Shown: positions 37,111 to 46,300 of the stretch, one piece after another | Numbering within the stretch: the stretch's first letter is position 1 | Layout of the letters: the number at the start of each line of letters is the position of its first letter | Source of the DNA: Victivallaceae bacterium | GTDB taxonomy: Bacteria; Verrucomicrobiota; Lentisphaeria; Victivallales; Victivallaceae | Direction: 5' to 3' | DNA length: 64,000 bases | Assembly (NCBI GenBank): GCA_028718375.1 | Contig: JAQULZ010000002.1 | Span: 1 to 64,000, forward strand | The notes under the pieces: generated by a model | Database searches by the model: none | The model's input: only the letters and a program-made list of their open reading frames with translations | Told to the model about the DNA's origin: nothing | Position numbers and translations under genes: made by a program

Positions 37111-38262
37111 ATGGCTTTGTACACTTACAGTTTCGTCAATAAAAAGCGCGATCTTACCGATGTGCTCTCAACCGTCATCAAGGATGAACCCCGGTTCATC
37201 GCCAATTTCAAGCGCGTCGAAGACACCGCTCAACAGAAACACGAATGGCTCGAAGACCAGATCGCGGGGCGCGCCGTTACCGCGACCGCCGTGGATACTT
37301 TGGTGGTTACCGCTTCTCCGGCGGATGTCGCCAAACTCAAAGTCGGGACCCTGCTGGTGATTAAAAACGATTCGGCGCTGTTCAAAGTTACCGTCATCAA
37401 CAGCAGCACCGCTTTTACGGTAGCGCTTGCCGCCGCCAACGGTTCAAGCACCACTACCCCGGTCGCCGATGACGTGATGAGTATCGTCAGCTCTCCGATG
37501 AGCGAAGGCAGCGCAAACGGCGACGGCGAAGAATCCTATCACCTCAGCGACAGCAATTACAACTGCACCCAGATTTTCCGCAAGGACATCATTCTGACCG
37601 GTTCCGCGCTGGCGATCAACATTCTGGGCAATGTCGACAACCAGATCAACCGCCAGACCGCGTTCGCCCTCAGCGAAACCGCCCGCGATCTGAACCGGGT
37701 CGCTCTGTTCGGACGCCGGGTCGAAGCCGCGTCCGGGACCAGCGGTGAAATCGGGGGACTGTATTATTTCGGGACCAATTCCGATTTCCTGAGCGTTGAC
37801 GCGTCCAGTCTCGCATTGGACAGCTTCATGGTCAATGACGCCGCCCAATGTATCCTCAGCGAAGGCGGCGAACCGTCCCAGATTCTCTGTTCTCCCGGAC
37901 AGGCGCGGGTGCTGTCCAACGAATTCCGGGACAAGCTGCAGATCGTCCGTTCCGACGAAAAACGCGGCGCTTACGTAGCGGTGGTGATCAATGAGATCAA
38001 CGGCCGCGCCATGACCATCACCGCGGATCCGGATGTACCGGACACCGACGCCTGGGTCATGGATGTCGCCGGCTTCGGGTTGTCCAACCTCAAGGGACGG
38101 GCGCTCTCCGACGAAGACGCCACGCCCAAGGGGTTCGACGGCATCAAACGCATGGCGCTCGGCGAACTGACGCTCGAATTCAAAAACGCGCGTCAGCGCC
38201 TGTGCCGGATTCACAGCCTGCAGGCCAGCGCCGCCGCTTTAGCCGCGCTTAAGAGTGCTTAA
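37111..38262 (+). CDS. Major capsid protein, SU10/DUF5309 type
   Basis: A 383-aa protein with the layout of SU10-type (DUF5309) HK97-fold capsid proteins. The N-terminal segment is 'KKRDLTDVLSTVIKDEPRF' followed by 'HEWLEDQIAG'. A beta-rich insertion 'VTASPADVAKLKVGTLLVIKND' follows. The core then reads 'YNCTQIFRKDIILTGSALAI' and 'FALSETARDLNRVALFGRR', with a C-terminal 'GLSNLKGRALSDEDATPKGFDGIKRMALGELTLEFKN'. It would form an icosahedral shell. The ORF is intact with a purine-rich ribosome site. Codon use resembles the host chromosome. Confidence 0.85.
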   Translation: MALYTYSFVNKKRDLTDVLSTVIKDEPRFIANFKRVEDTAQQKHEWLEDQIAGRAVTATAVDTLVVTASPADVAKLKVGTLLVIKNDSALFKVTVINSSTAFTVALAAANGSSTTTPVADDVMSIVSSPMSEGSANGDGEESYHLSDSNYNCTQIFRKDIILTGSALAINILGNVDNQINRQTAFALSETARDLNRVALFGRRVEAASGTSGEIGGLYYFGTNSDFLSVDASSLALDSFMVNDAAQCILSEGGEPSQILCSPGQARVLSNEFRDKLQIVRSDEKRGAYVAVVINEINGRAMTITADPDVPDTDAWVMDVAGFGLSNLKGRALSDEDATPKGFDGIKRMALGELTLEFKNARQRLCRIHSLQASAAALAALKSA

Positions 38263-38289
38263 TAACCTGTAGTACCTCATTTTTTACCT

Positions 38290-38340
38290 GGGGGGCTATG
38301 TTTGTCAGCTTAAAAACCGGCAGGCATAGTCCTCTTTTTT
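38290..38340 (+). terminator. Intrinsic terminator or attenuator after the capsid gene
   Basis: GGGCTATG and CATAGTCC form an 8-bp stem (one wobble) around a 24-base loop, followed by TCTTTTTT. It lies between the capsid gene and the next cluster gene. It could let most transcripts stop after capsid, keeping capsid mRNA above the rest. Confidence 0.55.
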
Positions 38341-38388
38341 CGATCCCGGAATAACTGATATCTCACTTAAATTACGGAGGAATCTCTC

Positions 38389-38751
38389 ATGATCAATATC
38401 ACCAGTGTAAATGAATACCTCGCTTTGCATCTTCAGGCGGATTTCTGGAGCTCACTGGACGACAATAAAAAAAATGCAGCGTTCAAGATGGCGGTCGACG
38501 ATGTTTGCGGCTGTCTGGGGATAACGGAAATCGATCCGGCCCGGATTTTCCAGATATGCGCGGTCGGCGAACAGGCGGTTTTCCTGGCCGAACATTATGA
38601 CAGCTTCAATTCCGCCCGGCAGATTACTTCGGAAAAGATTGACGGAGTAGGAACGCGGGAATATAATTACCGCCCGCTTTCCGCATTCAGCCCGCGTGCC
38701 CTGGCCTTCCTGGAACGGGAAGCCGGAGTTTTGAATATTTCGAGGGGATGA
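38389..38751 (+). CDS. Head-tail connector-like protein
   Basis: A 120-aa helical protein that reads like phage head-completion/connector proteins (Gp6 or DnaT-like class). It starts with 'SVNEYLALHLQADFWSSLDDNKKNAAFKMAVDDV', continues with 'QICAVGEQAVFLAEHYDS', and ends with 'PLSAFSPRALAFLERE', similar to the 'LSPRAKALL' end of these proteins. It follows the capsid gene, as connectors do. A good ribosome site (ACGGAGG) precedes ATG. Without a portal gene in the cluster its partner is unclear. Confidence 0.6.
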   Translation: MINITSVNEYLALHLQADFWSSLDDNKKNAAFKMAVDDVCGCLGITEIDPARIFQICAVGEQAVFLAEHYDSFNSARQITSEKIDGVGTREYNYRPLSAFSPRALAFLEREAGVLNISRG

Positions 38752-38966
38752 GAGCCGGGAAGCTCCGCGATATGGATATATATTATTTTTTTCACCCTTA
38801 AACTTTGTAAGTGCTAGCAGGACAGACAAATATGATTTTCAGGGGTAAATCCGGGATTCGATATCCAGGGGGTTGAAGTTCCCGGATAAAAATTAATCAG
38901 GAAATTTATTTGGCATTGCCGCGGCAGCTTGCAAGCTAACCCAATCGCAAAAAGGAGTTTTTGAGT

Positions 38967-39407
38967 ATGGACTCAAGCACGGTATCGAAATTGTTCGCTT
39001 CAGAAACCATAATCGTTGGTTACAAGGGCAAAACGCTCGGCGGCACGGGGGCTATGCCGCAATGGGAGATCGAGCCGGTAATCAATGAAAACCGTTATTT
39101 CAGACCGAATGACGGGGTGTTGGCAAAGTTGACGGTAAGCAGTTCAATAAGCCTGGAATTTGAAGCGCTGAATCCCCAGCATCCAGATAAATCCGGGGTT
39201 TTATATTTCCCGTATGATTTTGACAATACGCCCGGGGAACTGACTTTTCTGCCCCTGAATCCGGGAAACCGGACGGCTTATTATTTTCCTCTGGCCGAAC
39301 TGAAAAACCGGCCGGAAATGATCCGGGATAATCGAGTCCGCTGGAAATTTGAAATCTTTTCCGACGCGAACGGCGTGTTCATGGAAAAGGTGCTGGCCAA
39401 TAATTGA
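38967..39407 (+). CDS. Tail-tube-like protein, paralogue 1
   Basis: A 146-aa beta-rich protein without signal or membrane segments. It is a clear paralogue of the next gene: 'IIVGYKGKTLGG' matches 'WIVAYKGTAVGV', 'GELTFLPLNPGNRTAYYF' matches 'GELRLTPLVGGGKTGYRF', and 'FSDANGVFMEKVL' matches 'HENPEGVLLEKFF'. Size, fold impression and position after a connector suggest a tail-tube or decoration protein, by inference. The start at 38967 uses AAAGGAG nine bases upstream; the track's TTG start is two codons earlier. Confidence 0.55.
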   Translation: MDSSTVSKLFASETIIVGYKGKTLGGTGAMPQWEIEPVINENRYFRPNDGVLAKLTVSSSISLEFEALNPQHPDKSGVLYFPYDFDNTPGELTFLPLNPGNRTAYYFPLAELKNRPEMIRDNRVRWKFEIFSDANGVFMEKVLANN

Positions 39408-39432
39408 AATATATCCATCCAGGAGAACTGTT

Positions 39433-39897
39433 ATGATTTACCATGCCGAATTTTTCGAGGAGGGGCCGTGGATCGTCGCGTATAAAGGAACGGCGGTCGG
39501 AGTGACGGCTGAGCTGCCGCGGTTCAGGTTTGAACCCGGATTTTATGAGTCCCGGTGCGATCGGAGCGAAGGCGAGGCGGTTTGCAAAATCATCGCCCAC
39601 CTGAATCTTACCGTTTCCGTGAATGTTCGGGATATAGCTGAAACCTTCGCCGGTTTTTCCGCTTCCGGCCCGGCCGCGGCCGGAGTGGTTTTCAGGAAAG
39701 AGGTGCTCCGGACCGGAGGCGAACTCCGCCTGACTCCCCTGGTCGGCGGCGGCAAGACCGGCTATCGTTTCCTCCGGACGGTACTTATTTCGGAAGCCGC
39801 TCAGGCTTACCGGAGTATGGACGGAAAATGCCTTAAACTTGATTTCGAGGTTCATGAAAATCCGGAAGGCGTATTACTGGAGAAGTTTTTCTTATGA
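39433..39897 (+). CDS. Tail-tube-like protein, paralogue 2
   Basis: A 154-aa paralogue of the preceding protein (see that entry for matching segments), diverged to about a quarter identity by eye, so the duplication is old. It lacks cysteine clusters or catalytic motifs. The start at 39433 is set by AGGAGAAC six bases upstream and by similarity to paralogue 1; the track ORF starts 28 codons earlier inside the previous gene. It is the last gene of the capsid cluster and is followed at once by a strong terminator. Confidence 0.55.
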   Translation: MIYHAEFFEEGPWIVAYKGTAVGVTAELPRFRFEPGFYESRCDRSEGEAVCKIIAHLNLTVSVNVRDIAETFAGFSASGPAAAGVVFRKEVLRTGGELRLTPLVGGGKTGYRFLRTVLISEAAQAYRSMDGKCLKLDFEVHENPEGVLLEKFFL

Positions 39898-39914
39898 ACT
39901 GATTAACAGACTTC

Positions 39915-39943
39915 GTGTCTCCGGGAAACCGGGGACACTTTTT
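39915..39943 (+). terminator. Strong intrinsic terminator closing the capsid cluster
   Basis: GTGTCTCCGG - GAAA - CCGGGGACAC - TTTTT: a 10-bp GC-rich stem with one wobble, a stable GNRA-type tetraloop and a T-run, 17 bp after the last cluster gene. It is the best terminator in the window and marks the cluster as a defined transcription unit. Confidence 0.85.
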
Positions 39944-39952
39944 CATGGAGGG

Positions 39953-40504
39953 CTATTCTTGCAGACTTTCGAAAAATTCAGCGAAACCCTGTTTGTTCGG
40001 GTTGAAAGTGATGTAATTTTTCCGGGCGTATTTTTGAATGCCCTGCGCGGTTACTTTGTCAAACGGCCCGGTTAAAAGTACCCATTCATCGTTTTCGTCC
40101 GTCAAGTGTTCCGGGGTATAAAATTCATAAAAACGGCCGTCGATCAGCAGCGCCATCGGCTGATTCCGGAAATGCATTGACAACTGAATCCATTTGAGGA
40201 TACCGGGATAATCGAGTTTCAGAGAGAGGTCGTAAAAGTCCTTCTTGTCCCGGCGCGGAATCAGCTTGACCTGCTCAATATTATGGGAAGAAAAGAACTG
40301 ATTGGCGTTTATCCAGATTTCCCGGCCGTCAAAAGTGACGATTTTCTGTTCCAAGTCCTTGGCCCGGGGATACTTGATGATCTGGTGAAAACTTAAAACA
40401 TATCTGTTTTTCGGCTTGGGAGTCATCGCTTCGTCAAGAATCTCACAGCCGGCAATAAGCATCGCCGCCGCCGCCGCCGCCGATAATAAAAATCGTTTAT
40501 ACAT
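39953..40504 (-). CDS. Lipoprotein of unknown function
   Basis: A 183-aa lipoprotein with lipobox 'AAAMLIAGC'. The mature part carries 'KIVTFDGREIWINANQFFSSHNIEQVKLIPR' and 'AQGIQKYARKNYITFNP', which suggest a small mixed alpha/beta domain. No family is recognised. The start at 40504 has AGGCGG upstream; the longer track ORF runs into the regulator gene. It lies 31 bp behind the NtrC-like gene, so both are probably one transcript. It converges on the capsid cluster. Confidence 0.65.
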   Translation of the reverse strand: MYKRFLLSAAAAAAMLIAGCEILDEAMTPKPKNRYVLSFHQIIKYPRAKDLEQKIVTFDGREIWINANQFFSSHNIEQVKLIPRRDKKDFYDLSLKLDYPGILKWIQLSMHFRNQPMALLIDGRFYEFYTPEHLTDENDEWVLLTGPFDKVTAQGIQKYARKNYITFNPNKQGFAEFFESLQE

Positions 40505-40535
40505 ATTTCCGCCTGTAATTTGTCTGCTCCGAATA

Positions 40536-41909
40536 CTATAGCATGGCTTCATGCCATTTTCTATAGAAAGATGCCAAACTAATTCCAAGTTTTTTGGCCG
40601 TGAGGTTTTTGTCTCCGCCGGAACGCTCCAGAACTTTTTGCATATAGAAACGTTCCTGACTCTGGAGATATTTTTTCAGCGACAGAAGATCATCCAGTTG
40701 GTCGTCGATGGTTTGTTCCAGGTTGATTTTGGCGGCGGCGGTTTGGGTAGTCAGTTCCGGCGGCAGTTCCTCGCAGGTGATTTCCCCGGTTTCGTTCGCT
40801 ATCACCAGCCGTTTTACCAGATTCTTCAGTTGCTTGATATTTCCCGGCCAATCGTCTTCGCATAAAACTGCCAGGGCCTGGCTGCTGATTTCGACCTCTT
40901 TGCTGTTCTGGTAGGTAAAGCAGGAAAGGAAATGTTCCACCAGCGCGGGAATATCCTTGCGGCGTTCCCGCAGCGGCGGCAGCAGAATCGGAACCATGCT
41001 CAATTTGCGGTACAGGGTTTCACAAAATTCCCCGGCGGCGGTCTGGCGGCGTAAATCGCAGGCTGAACCGACAATCAGCCGAACCTCAATATCGACGATT
41101 TTCGGGCTGGCGACGAGCTGGATTTTCTTGTTTTGCAGCAGGTACAGCAGTTTGATCTGAATGTTTATCGGCAGGACGTCGATGTTATCGAGGAACACCG
41201 TACCATGGTTGTTTTTTTCAAATATGCCCGGAATATGCTGCGCCTTCTGCGAGCCGATTTCCCTGGCATACCCGAAAAGTTCGGATTCCTCCAGGTTTTC
41301 GGGCAGACCGGCACAGTCGACCTTGCAGAAACTATACTGGCGGCGTTGACTTTTGGCATGAATGACGCGGGCGATGGTTTCTTTACCGGTTCCGATCTCG
41401 CCGCTAAGCATAATGGCGGAATCGGTTTTGGCTGTTTTTTCGATCAGCGTGTAAATCTGCAACATGGGTTCGGAAGAAACCGACATGAAATTGAATTCGT
41501 CGGTTTTCAGAAAGTTCCGTTTATACAAACGGTTTTCAATATAAAGATTTACATAGGAAAGAGCAATTTTGAGCGACAGGAGCAGCGCCTCCGGATTCAG
41601 GGGCTTGGTCGCATAAGCCACGGCGCCGCTTTTTATCGCTTTTTGAGCGGTATTGATCCGGTGGTCATCGACGATGACCATGATCGGCAGAAATTCCTGG
41701 AAACAATGAATGGAAGTCAACAGTTCATGGTTGAATACATTGTTCGGGGGAAAATCGATCAATACTAAATCATGCGGGACTTTCCGAATAGCGTCGATCG
41801 CTTTATCCGGTGCGGAAAAAACTGAGACCTCATAGGAGTTATTTGTTAATAAGGTACTTAAAGTATCGCTTAAAGCGTCATCCTGGCAGAATATCAATAT
41901 TTTCGGCAT
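40536..41909 (-). CDS. NtrC-like regulator lacking the GAFTGA loop
   Basis: A 457-aa protein with a receiver domain (phospho-aspartate in 'DLVLIDFPPNN', lysine in 'YATKPLNPE'), an AAA+ domain (Walker A 'SGEIGTGKETIARVIH', Walker B 'GTVFLDNIDVLP', 'WPGNIKQLKNLVKRL') and a C-terminal Fis-type helix-turn-helix ('NLTAKKLGISLASFYRKW'). Where NtrC proteins have ELFGHEKGAFTGA this one reads ELFGYAREIGSQKAQHI, so the sigma54 contact loop is missing. It may regulate without sigma54, as TyrR- and HupR-like relatives do. The start at 41909 has GAGGAG seven bases upstream. Confidence 0.85.
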   Translation of the reverse strand: MPKILIFCQDDALSDTLSTLLTNNSYEVSVFSAPDKAIDAIRKVPHDLVLIDFPPNNVFNHELLTSIHCFQEFLPIMVIVDDHRINTAQKAIKSGAVAYATKPLNPEALLLSLKIALSYVNLYIENRLYKRNFLKTDEFNFMSVSSEPMLQIYTLIEKTAKTDSAIMLSGEIGTGKETIARVIHAKSQRRQYSFCKVDCAGLPENLEESELFGYAREIGSQKAQHIPGIFEKNNHGTVFLDNIDVLPINIQIKLLYLLQNKKIQLVASPKIVDIEVRLIVGSACDLRRQTAAGEFCETLYRKLSMVPILLPPLRERRKDIPALVEHFLSCFTYQNSKEVEISSQALAVLCEDDWPGNIKQLKNLVKRLVIANETGEITCEELPPELTTQTAAAKINLEQTIDDQLDDLLSLKKYLQSQERFYMQKVLERSGGDKNLTAKKLGISLASFYRKWHEAML

Positions 41910-42113
41910 AATCATTCTCCTCAATAGCTTTAATTTAACCAAGACAGTTACTTCCGTGAAAAAATTTAATTCAACCTGAACTAACTTTCAAGTTAAATAC
42001 GGCATTTAACTTCCTGAAATCCGGATTCCCGGACAATTCCGGTTATTTGTCACTAAAAAAATTGGACAAAATCACAAAAGCAGGTTATTTTTTTACGGCC
42101 TTGGGTAGATATG

Positions 42114-42181
42114 AACCACGAAATACACGAAATACACGAAAAAAAGGATTTAAAAAAAGAACTTTCGTGTCTTTCGTGGTT
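42114..42181. repeat. Inverted ACCACGAAA/TTTCGTGGT repeat element, copy 2
   Basis: AACCACGAAATACACGAAATACACGAAA on the left and TTTCGTGTCTTTCGTGGTT on the right form an inverted pair 68 bp long overall with an A-rich centre. Related sequences occur at about 199-216, 60020-60119 and 62599-62617. It has no ORF. It sits 20 bp before the truncated methyltransferase gene. Confidence 0.7.
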
Positions 42182-42200
42182 ATAAAAAAAGGTATTGTTT

Positions 42201-42524
42201 ATGGCAAACGTACAACGACTGGAACTGAATTGGATCGGCAAGGGGAGATGGCCGCAGCTCGAGCCGCGGATTTTGCTGGAGGAGCGCGACAAATCCTACG
42301 GCAGCCGCCATACTGAGAATATGCTGATCCACGGCGACAATCTGCTCGCCTTAAAAGCTCTCGAACAGGATTACGCTTTCCGGGTAAAATGTATTTATAT
42401 CGACCCGCCCTACAATACCGGCCAGGCCTTTGAGCACTATGATGACGGGGGGGAACTTTCCCAGTGGCTGAATCTGATGGCACCGCGGCTGCACCTGCTT
42501 CACCGGCTGTTGAGTTGCCTGTAA
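42201..42524 (+). pseudogene. Truncated type III-like DNA adenine methyltransferase
   Basis: A 107-aa fragment with the N-terminal part of a Mod-type methyltransferase: 'LEERDKSYGS...ENMLIHGDNLLALKALE', then the catalytic DPPYNTG in 'CIYIDPPYNTGQAFEHYDD'. Family members have several hundred residues. Here the frame stops soon after 'LSQWLNLMAPRLHLLHRLL', before the target-recognition and SAM (FxGxG) parts. No restriction subunit follows. Most of the gene has probably been deleted, leaving a non-functional stub. Confidence 0.8.
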
Positions 42525-42526
42525 TC

Positions 42527-42667
42527 ATGGATGAACCAAAAGTTCTAAGAGAAAAAATCAGGCATATTGTTAACGAGCTGAATATTCTGTTTGTGAAAGC
42601 ATTGGGATATAAATCAAAAAATGATTTTTTCGAAGAATTTTGGTTTATTATTAATTCCAGGACTTGA
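42527..42667 (+). CDS. Possible 46-aa ORF after the methyltransferase stub
   Basis: A short, AT-rich, charged ORF ('MDEPKVLREKIRHIVNELNILFVKALGYKSKND') starting 2 bp after the stub's stop. It has no ribosome site of note and no recognised family. It may be a remnant of another gene fused at the deletion point, or chance. Confidence 0.25.
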   Translation: MDEPKVLREKIRHIVNELNILFVKALGYKSKNDFFEEFWFIINSRT

Positions 42668-42736
42668 ATGGAAACATATCTGGCGGGGCCGTCCTGTTAC
42701 TCACGTTTCACTTCCCGTTGACTATTTCTGACCGCC

Positions 42737-42764
42737 TTGCAATTCCCTTCGTAACGGTTATATT
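42737..42764 (+). promoter_or_regulatory. Sigma70-like promoter of the LysM lipoprotein gene
   Basis: TTGCAA (42737-42742), a 16-bp spacer and TATATT (42759-42764) lie 48 bp before the ATG at 42813. Confidence 0.4.
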
Positions 42765-42812
42765 TCATAACAGATGAGCGTTTCCAATTTTTAAACCGGT
42801 GCGGGGGACATT

Positions 42813-43388
42813 ATGAAAAACTATTGCTTTTTATTTGCTTCGCTGGCGGTGCTGATTTTGCTGCCGGCCTGTGAAACTTTGAACAGTTCGCAGAGTAATC
42901 AGTTTGCCAGTTCCAATCAGGATATTATCGAGTTGCGGAATGACGTCGCGGTTTTGAAAAGGGCGGTTGCCAATCTGCAGGCCGGTAACGAACAAATCCT
43001 GAAAAATCAGTCCGCGCTCCAGTCCCAGATAAATTATGTGAACGACCGGAATCAGCAGCAGAGCAAAGCCTTGAGCGACTTGCGGCAGGCGCTCCGGCAG
43101 GAATGCGCTCGGCGTCAGGCGGCGATGACCCGGGTGATCGAGACGGTGGCCGATCAGACCGCTAAAACGGTGAATTCCGTTGCCGCCCGGCGTCCGGAAC
43201 CGGCGGCGGCAGCGAGTTCTCCCGCCGGAGCTCCGGGAGTTTATTATAAGCACAAGGTTGGAGCCGGCGAGACTTTAAGCGCGATTGCCCGGGCTTACAA
43301 AGTATCCGTCGAGGACATCCGGTCGGCGAACCGGATCAAAGGCGACATCATTCGGGTCGGACAAATTCTGCACATACCTAAAAAATAA
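42813..43388 (+). CDS. LysM-domain lipoprotein with coiled coil
   Basis: A 191-aa lipoprotein (lipobox 'ILLPAC'). A Q/N-rich coiled coil (about residues 35-115) is followed by a P/A-rich linker and a C-terminal LysM ('HKVGAGETLSAIARAYKVSVEDIRSANRI') that binds peptidoglycan. It is likely an outer-membrane-to-wall tether like the larger LysM lipoprotein at 34.5-35.6 kb. GGGGG upstream supports the start. The large lipid-metabolism fusion gene follows after 10 bp. Confidence 0.85.
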   Translation: MKNYCFLFASLAVLILLPACETLNSSQSNQFASSNQDIIELRNDVAVLKRAVANLQAGNEQILKNQSALQSQINYVNDRNQQQSKALSDLRQALRQECARRQAAMTRVIETVADQTAKTVNSVAARRPEPAAAASSPAGAPGVYYKHKVGAGETLSAIARAYKVSVEDIRSANRIKGDIIRVGQILHIPKK

Positions 43389-43398
43389 TCTTTATTAT

Positions 43399-46300
43399 AT
43401 GGCTACTGACGATACGCTTTTACGGTCGGGAAAAAGATCGTTATCGGCCGCGTTCTTTTTGGGGCTGACTAACGTAAGTGCGTTTTTTATCCTGGCCGCA
43501 TTAAATTGTTCACCGGTTTTAAGCGGTCGGATGGCATTCATTTTCCGGAGCGGCTGGTTTTATCTGCTGCCGGTTTTTCTGTTATCCGGTCTGGTGCGTT
43601 ATGCGCTCGGGACTTTTGCCCGCCGCAACATCATTGTCTTAGCCCGTGCCGGTGAAGTCCTCATCATGGGATTGAGCTGGCTGTTCATACTGCTTTTTCC
43701 GGGGGCTTTCAAAAGCTGGGGCGCGTTGTTCATTGTGTCGCTGCTCGGTGTTGAGGGCGCGTTTTTATATCCGGCCGCCCGGGGAGTGTACGCCGATTGG
43801 TTTGCTCCCGAACGTCTTGCCCGGATTTGCGCTTCCCGAATATTGCTCGCGACCGGGGGAATAATTGCCGGCGGCGCCGGTGGAATGCTGCTTTACCAGG
43901 ATGCCTTTCGGGGCCGCGGCGGTTCACTGGCTTTGGCGGCCGGATTATTCTGCGCGCTGAGCGTCCTGAACCTTATCCTGACCCTGCACGCTCCGGCCGA
44001 AACGGCGGTCCGGCCGTCGGGCAAATTCGAATCCGGAACCGCCGGCATTTTTTCCGCGGCCTGCCGTCTGCCGTCCGGCAATCGTTTATTGCGCCTGGTT
44101 ATGGCAGCCGAAGGTTATCTCCTGGCGGCGGTGGTTTTTATCGAGTGGATACTGGTAATCTTCGCCGCCGATAATTTCATTCCGCAGACTCGTCCCGGAG
44201 CGGCTTACAATCTGTTGCTGGCGGCGTTGCCGCTTGGTTTCGGGCTGGGAACGTTCTGCAGCGGTTTCGTCGGTCGGAACGGCTTTGATATCGGTATGAT
44301 GCCCGTCGGCGCCGCCGGTTTGATTATTTTTTCGATCCTGGCGGGACTGTTTCCCGGTCAGCCGCACCTTTACCGGGGAATTCAGATCCATTTTCCGCTG
44401 CTGGTTTTTACTTTTCTGGCCGGTTTTTCCATCGGGGCGGCATTGGTGCATCTGCGGGCGTGGCAGCTGCGTTTCGTCAGCCGGGAAGACCGGGCGGTAA
44501 CCGATGCCGTCCGCCATTTCCGGTTCGGTACGGCGGCGCTTTCGGCCGGTATCCTGGTTTACGTTTTGACGGTTTACGGTTCCGGTTCGGTAAGACTGCT
44601 GGTTTATTTCGGGATAATTTCACTTTTCCTGCTGATACCGGTATTATGGCGGGAACCGCAATTCATCATCCGGCTGCTGATTCTGATTTTGAAACATTCG
44701 CTTTACCGGCTGCGGGTGGTCGAAAAAGGAACGATACCTGCTGCAGGCCCGGCGCTGCTGGTGGCTAATCACGCCTCGTTCGTCGATCATCTGCTGATCA
44801 CCGCCTGTACGGTGCGGCCGGTGCGGTTCATGATGCACGAAACTTTTTACCGTTACCGCTGGCTCTATCCGTTTGTAAAATGGGCGGGAATAATCGAAGT
44901 GCCCCAGGCGAAACCCAAGCAACTGCGGCAGTTGTTCCGGAAAACCCATGAAATATTGCGCAACGGGGAAATACTCTGCGTGTTTCCGGAGGGGCGCATT
45001 ACCCGGAACGGCATCATGTCGGGGTTCAAGAAAGGTCTCGCTTCGATCATCCCGGAAGGCCTGGACGTTCCGGTAATTCCCTTGCGCATCGGTATGCTCT
45101 GGGGAAGTATCTTTTCCTATTTCTACGGTAAAATAAAATTCCGCTGGCCGGAAGAAATGCATCATCCCGCAACTATCACCATCGGCAAACCCATTCCTCC
45201 CGACACGCCGGGATACCTGGTCCGGCTGATGCTTTCGGAAATGGCCGCGGAAACGGAAGTCGTTCCCAACGACCGCGAACGTCCCATCCATTCCCAGTTC
45301 GCCTATCTGGCGCGCCGTCATCCGTTCCGGAAAATATTCAGTGAATACGACGGGACGGTCTGGAAGGAACATGGTAATTTCCCCATTCTGGTCAAAGCCA
45401 TCCTGCTCAGTTGGGAAATCCGGAAGATCACGCCTCCCGACTGCCGCTATGTCGGCGTAATGCTGCCGAATTCCGCGGCGGCGGCGGTGGTATTGCTGGC
45501 GGTGCTGATGGCGGACAAAACTCCGGCGGTACTGAATTTTACGGCTTCGGAAGCGGCAATCCGGGCGGCGATGGCAAAGGCGGATTTGACTTGCGTCCTG
45601 ACCAGCCGCCGTTTTCTGAGTAAATTAGGTTTTGAACCGTTCTCCGAAATGGCCATGCTCGAAGACCTGGCGGGCAAGCTCGGCAAAGCCCGCCGCTTTG
45701 CGGCCGCCGCCCTGGCGGCGCTGCTGCCCTGGCGGGAACTGATGAATATCGTTTCACCGCAGAGCTATCAGGACGTCAACCGGACGTTGGTAATTATTTA
45801 TTCCAGCGGTTCGAGCGGCGACCCTAAAGGGGTGATGCTGTCCCACCATAATATCAACAGCGATATTTATTCGCTGATCCGGATTTTCAACTGGCAGCTT
45901 TCCGACCGGGTGATCGGCAATCTGCCGCTGTTTCATTCGTTTGGTTTTTTTATCAGTTTCTGTCTGCCCGTAGCGCAGCATACGCCGGTGATCCTGCTGC
46001 CCAATCCGCTCGACGCCAAAGCGGCGGGTTATGCTTTGAAACGGTTTCGGGTGACGGCGATGATGGCGGCGCCCGGTTTCCTCCAGGCCTATATGCGCCG
46101 CTGTCCGGCGGAGGATTTTACGTCGCTGCGGTTGGTGATCACCGGTGCGGAGCGGCTGCGGCAGGACATTGCCGACCAGTTCCGGGAATTGACCGGATTG
46201 AGCGTGGCCGAGGGTTACGGCTGCACCGAACTGTCGCCGGTGGTGTCCGTCAATGTGGCGAGTTCGATCCTCGACCTCGGCACCAGCATCGGGAAACCGG

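Noticed and set aside
43285-43398. 38-residue extension of the LplT-Aas fusion
   Set aside because: Runs back into the LysM lipoprotein gene in another frame; ATG at 43399 follows that gene's stop.
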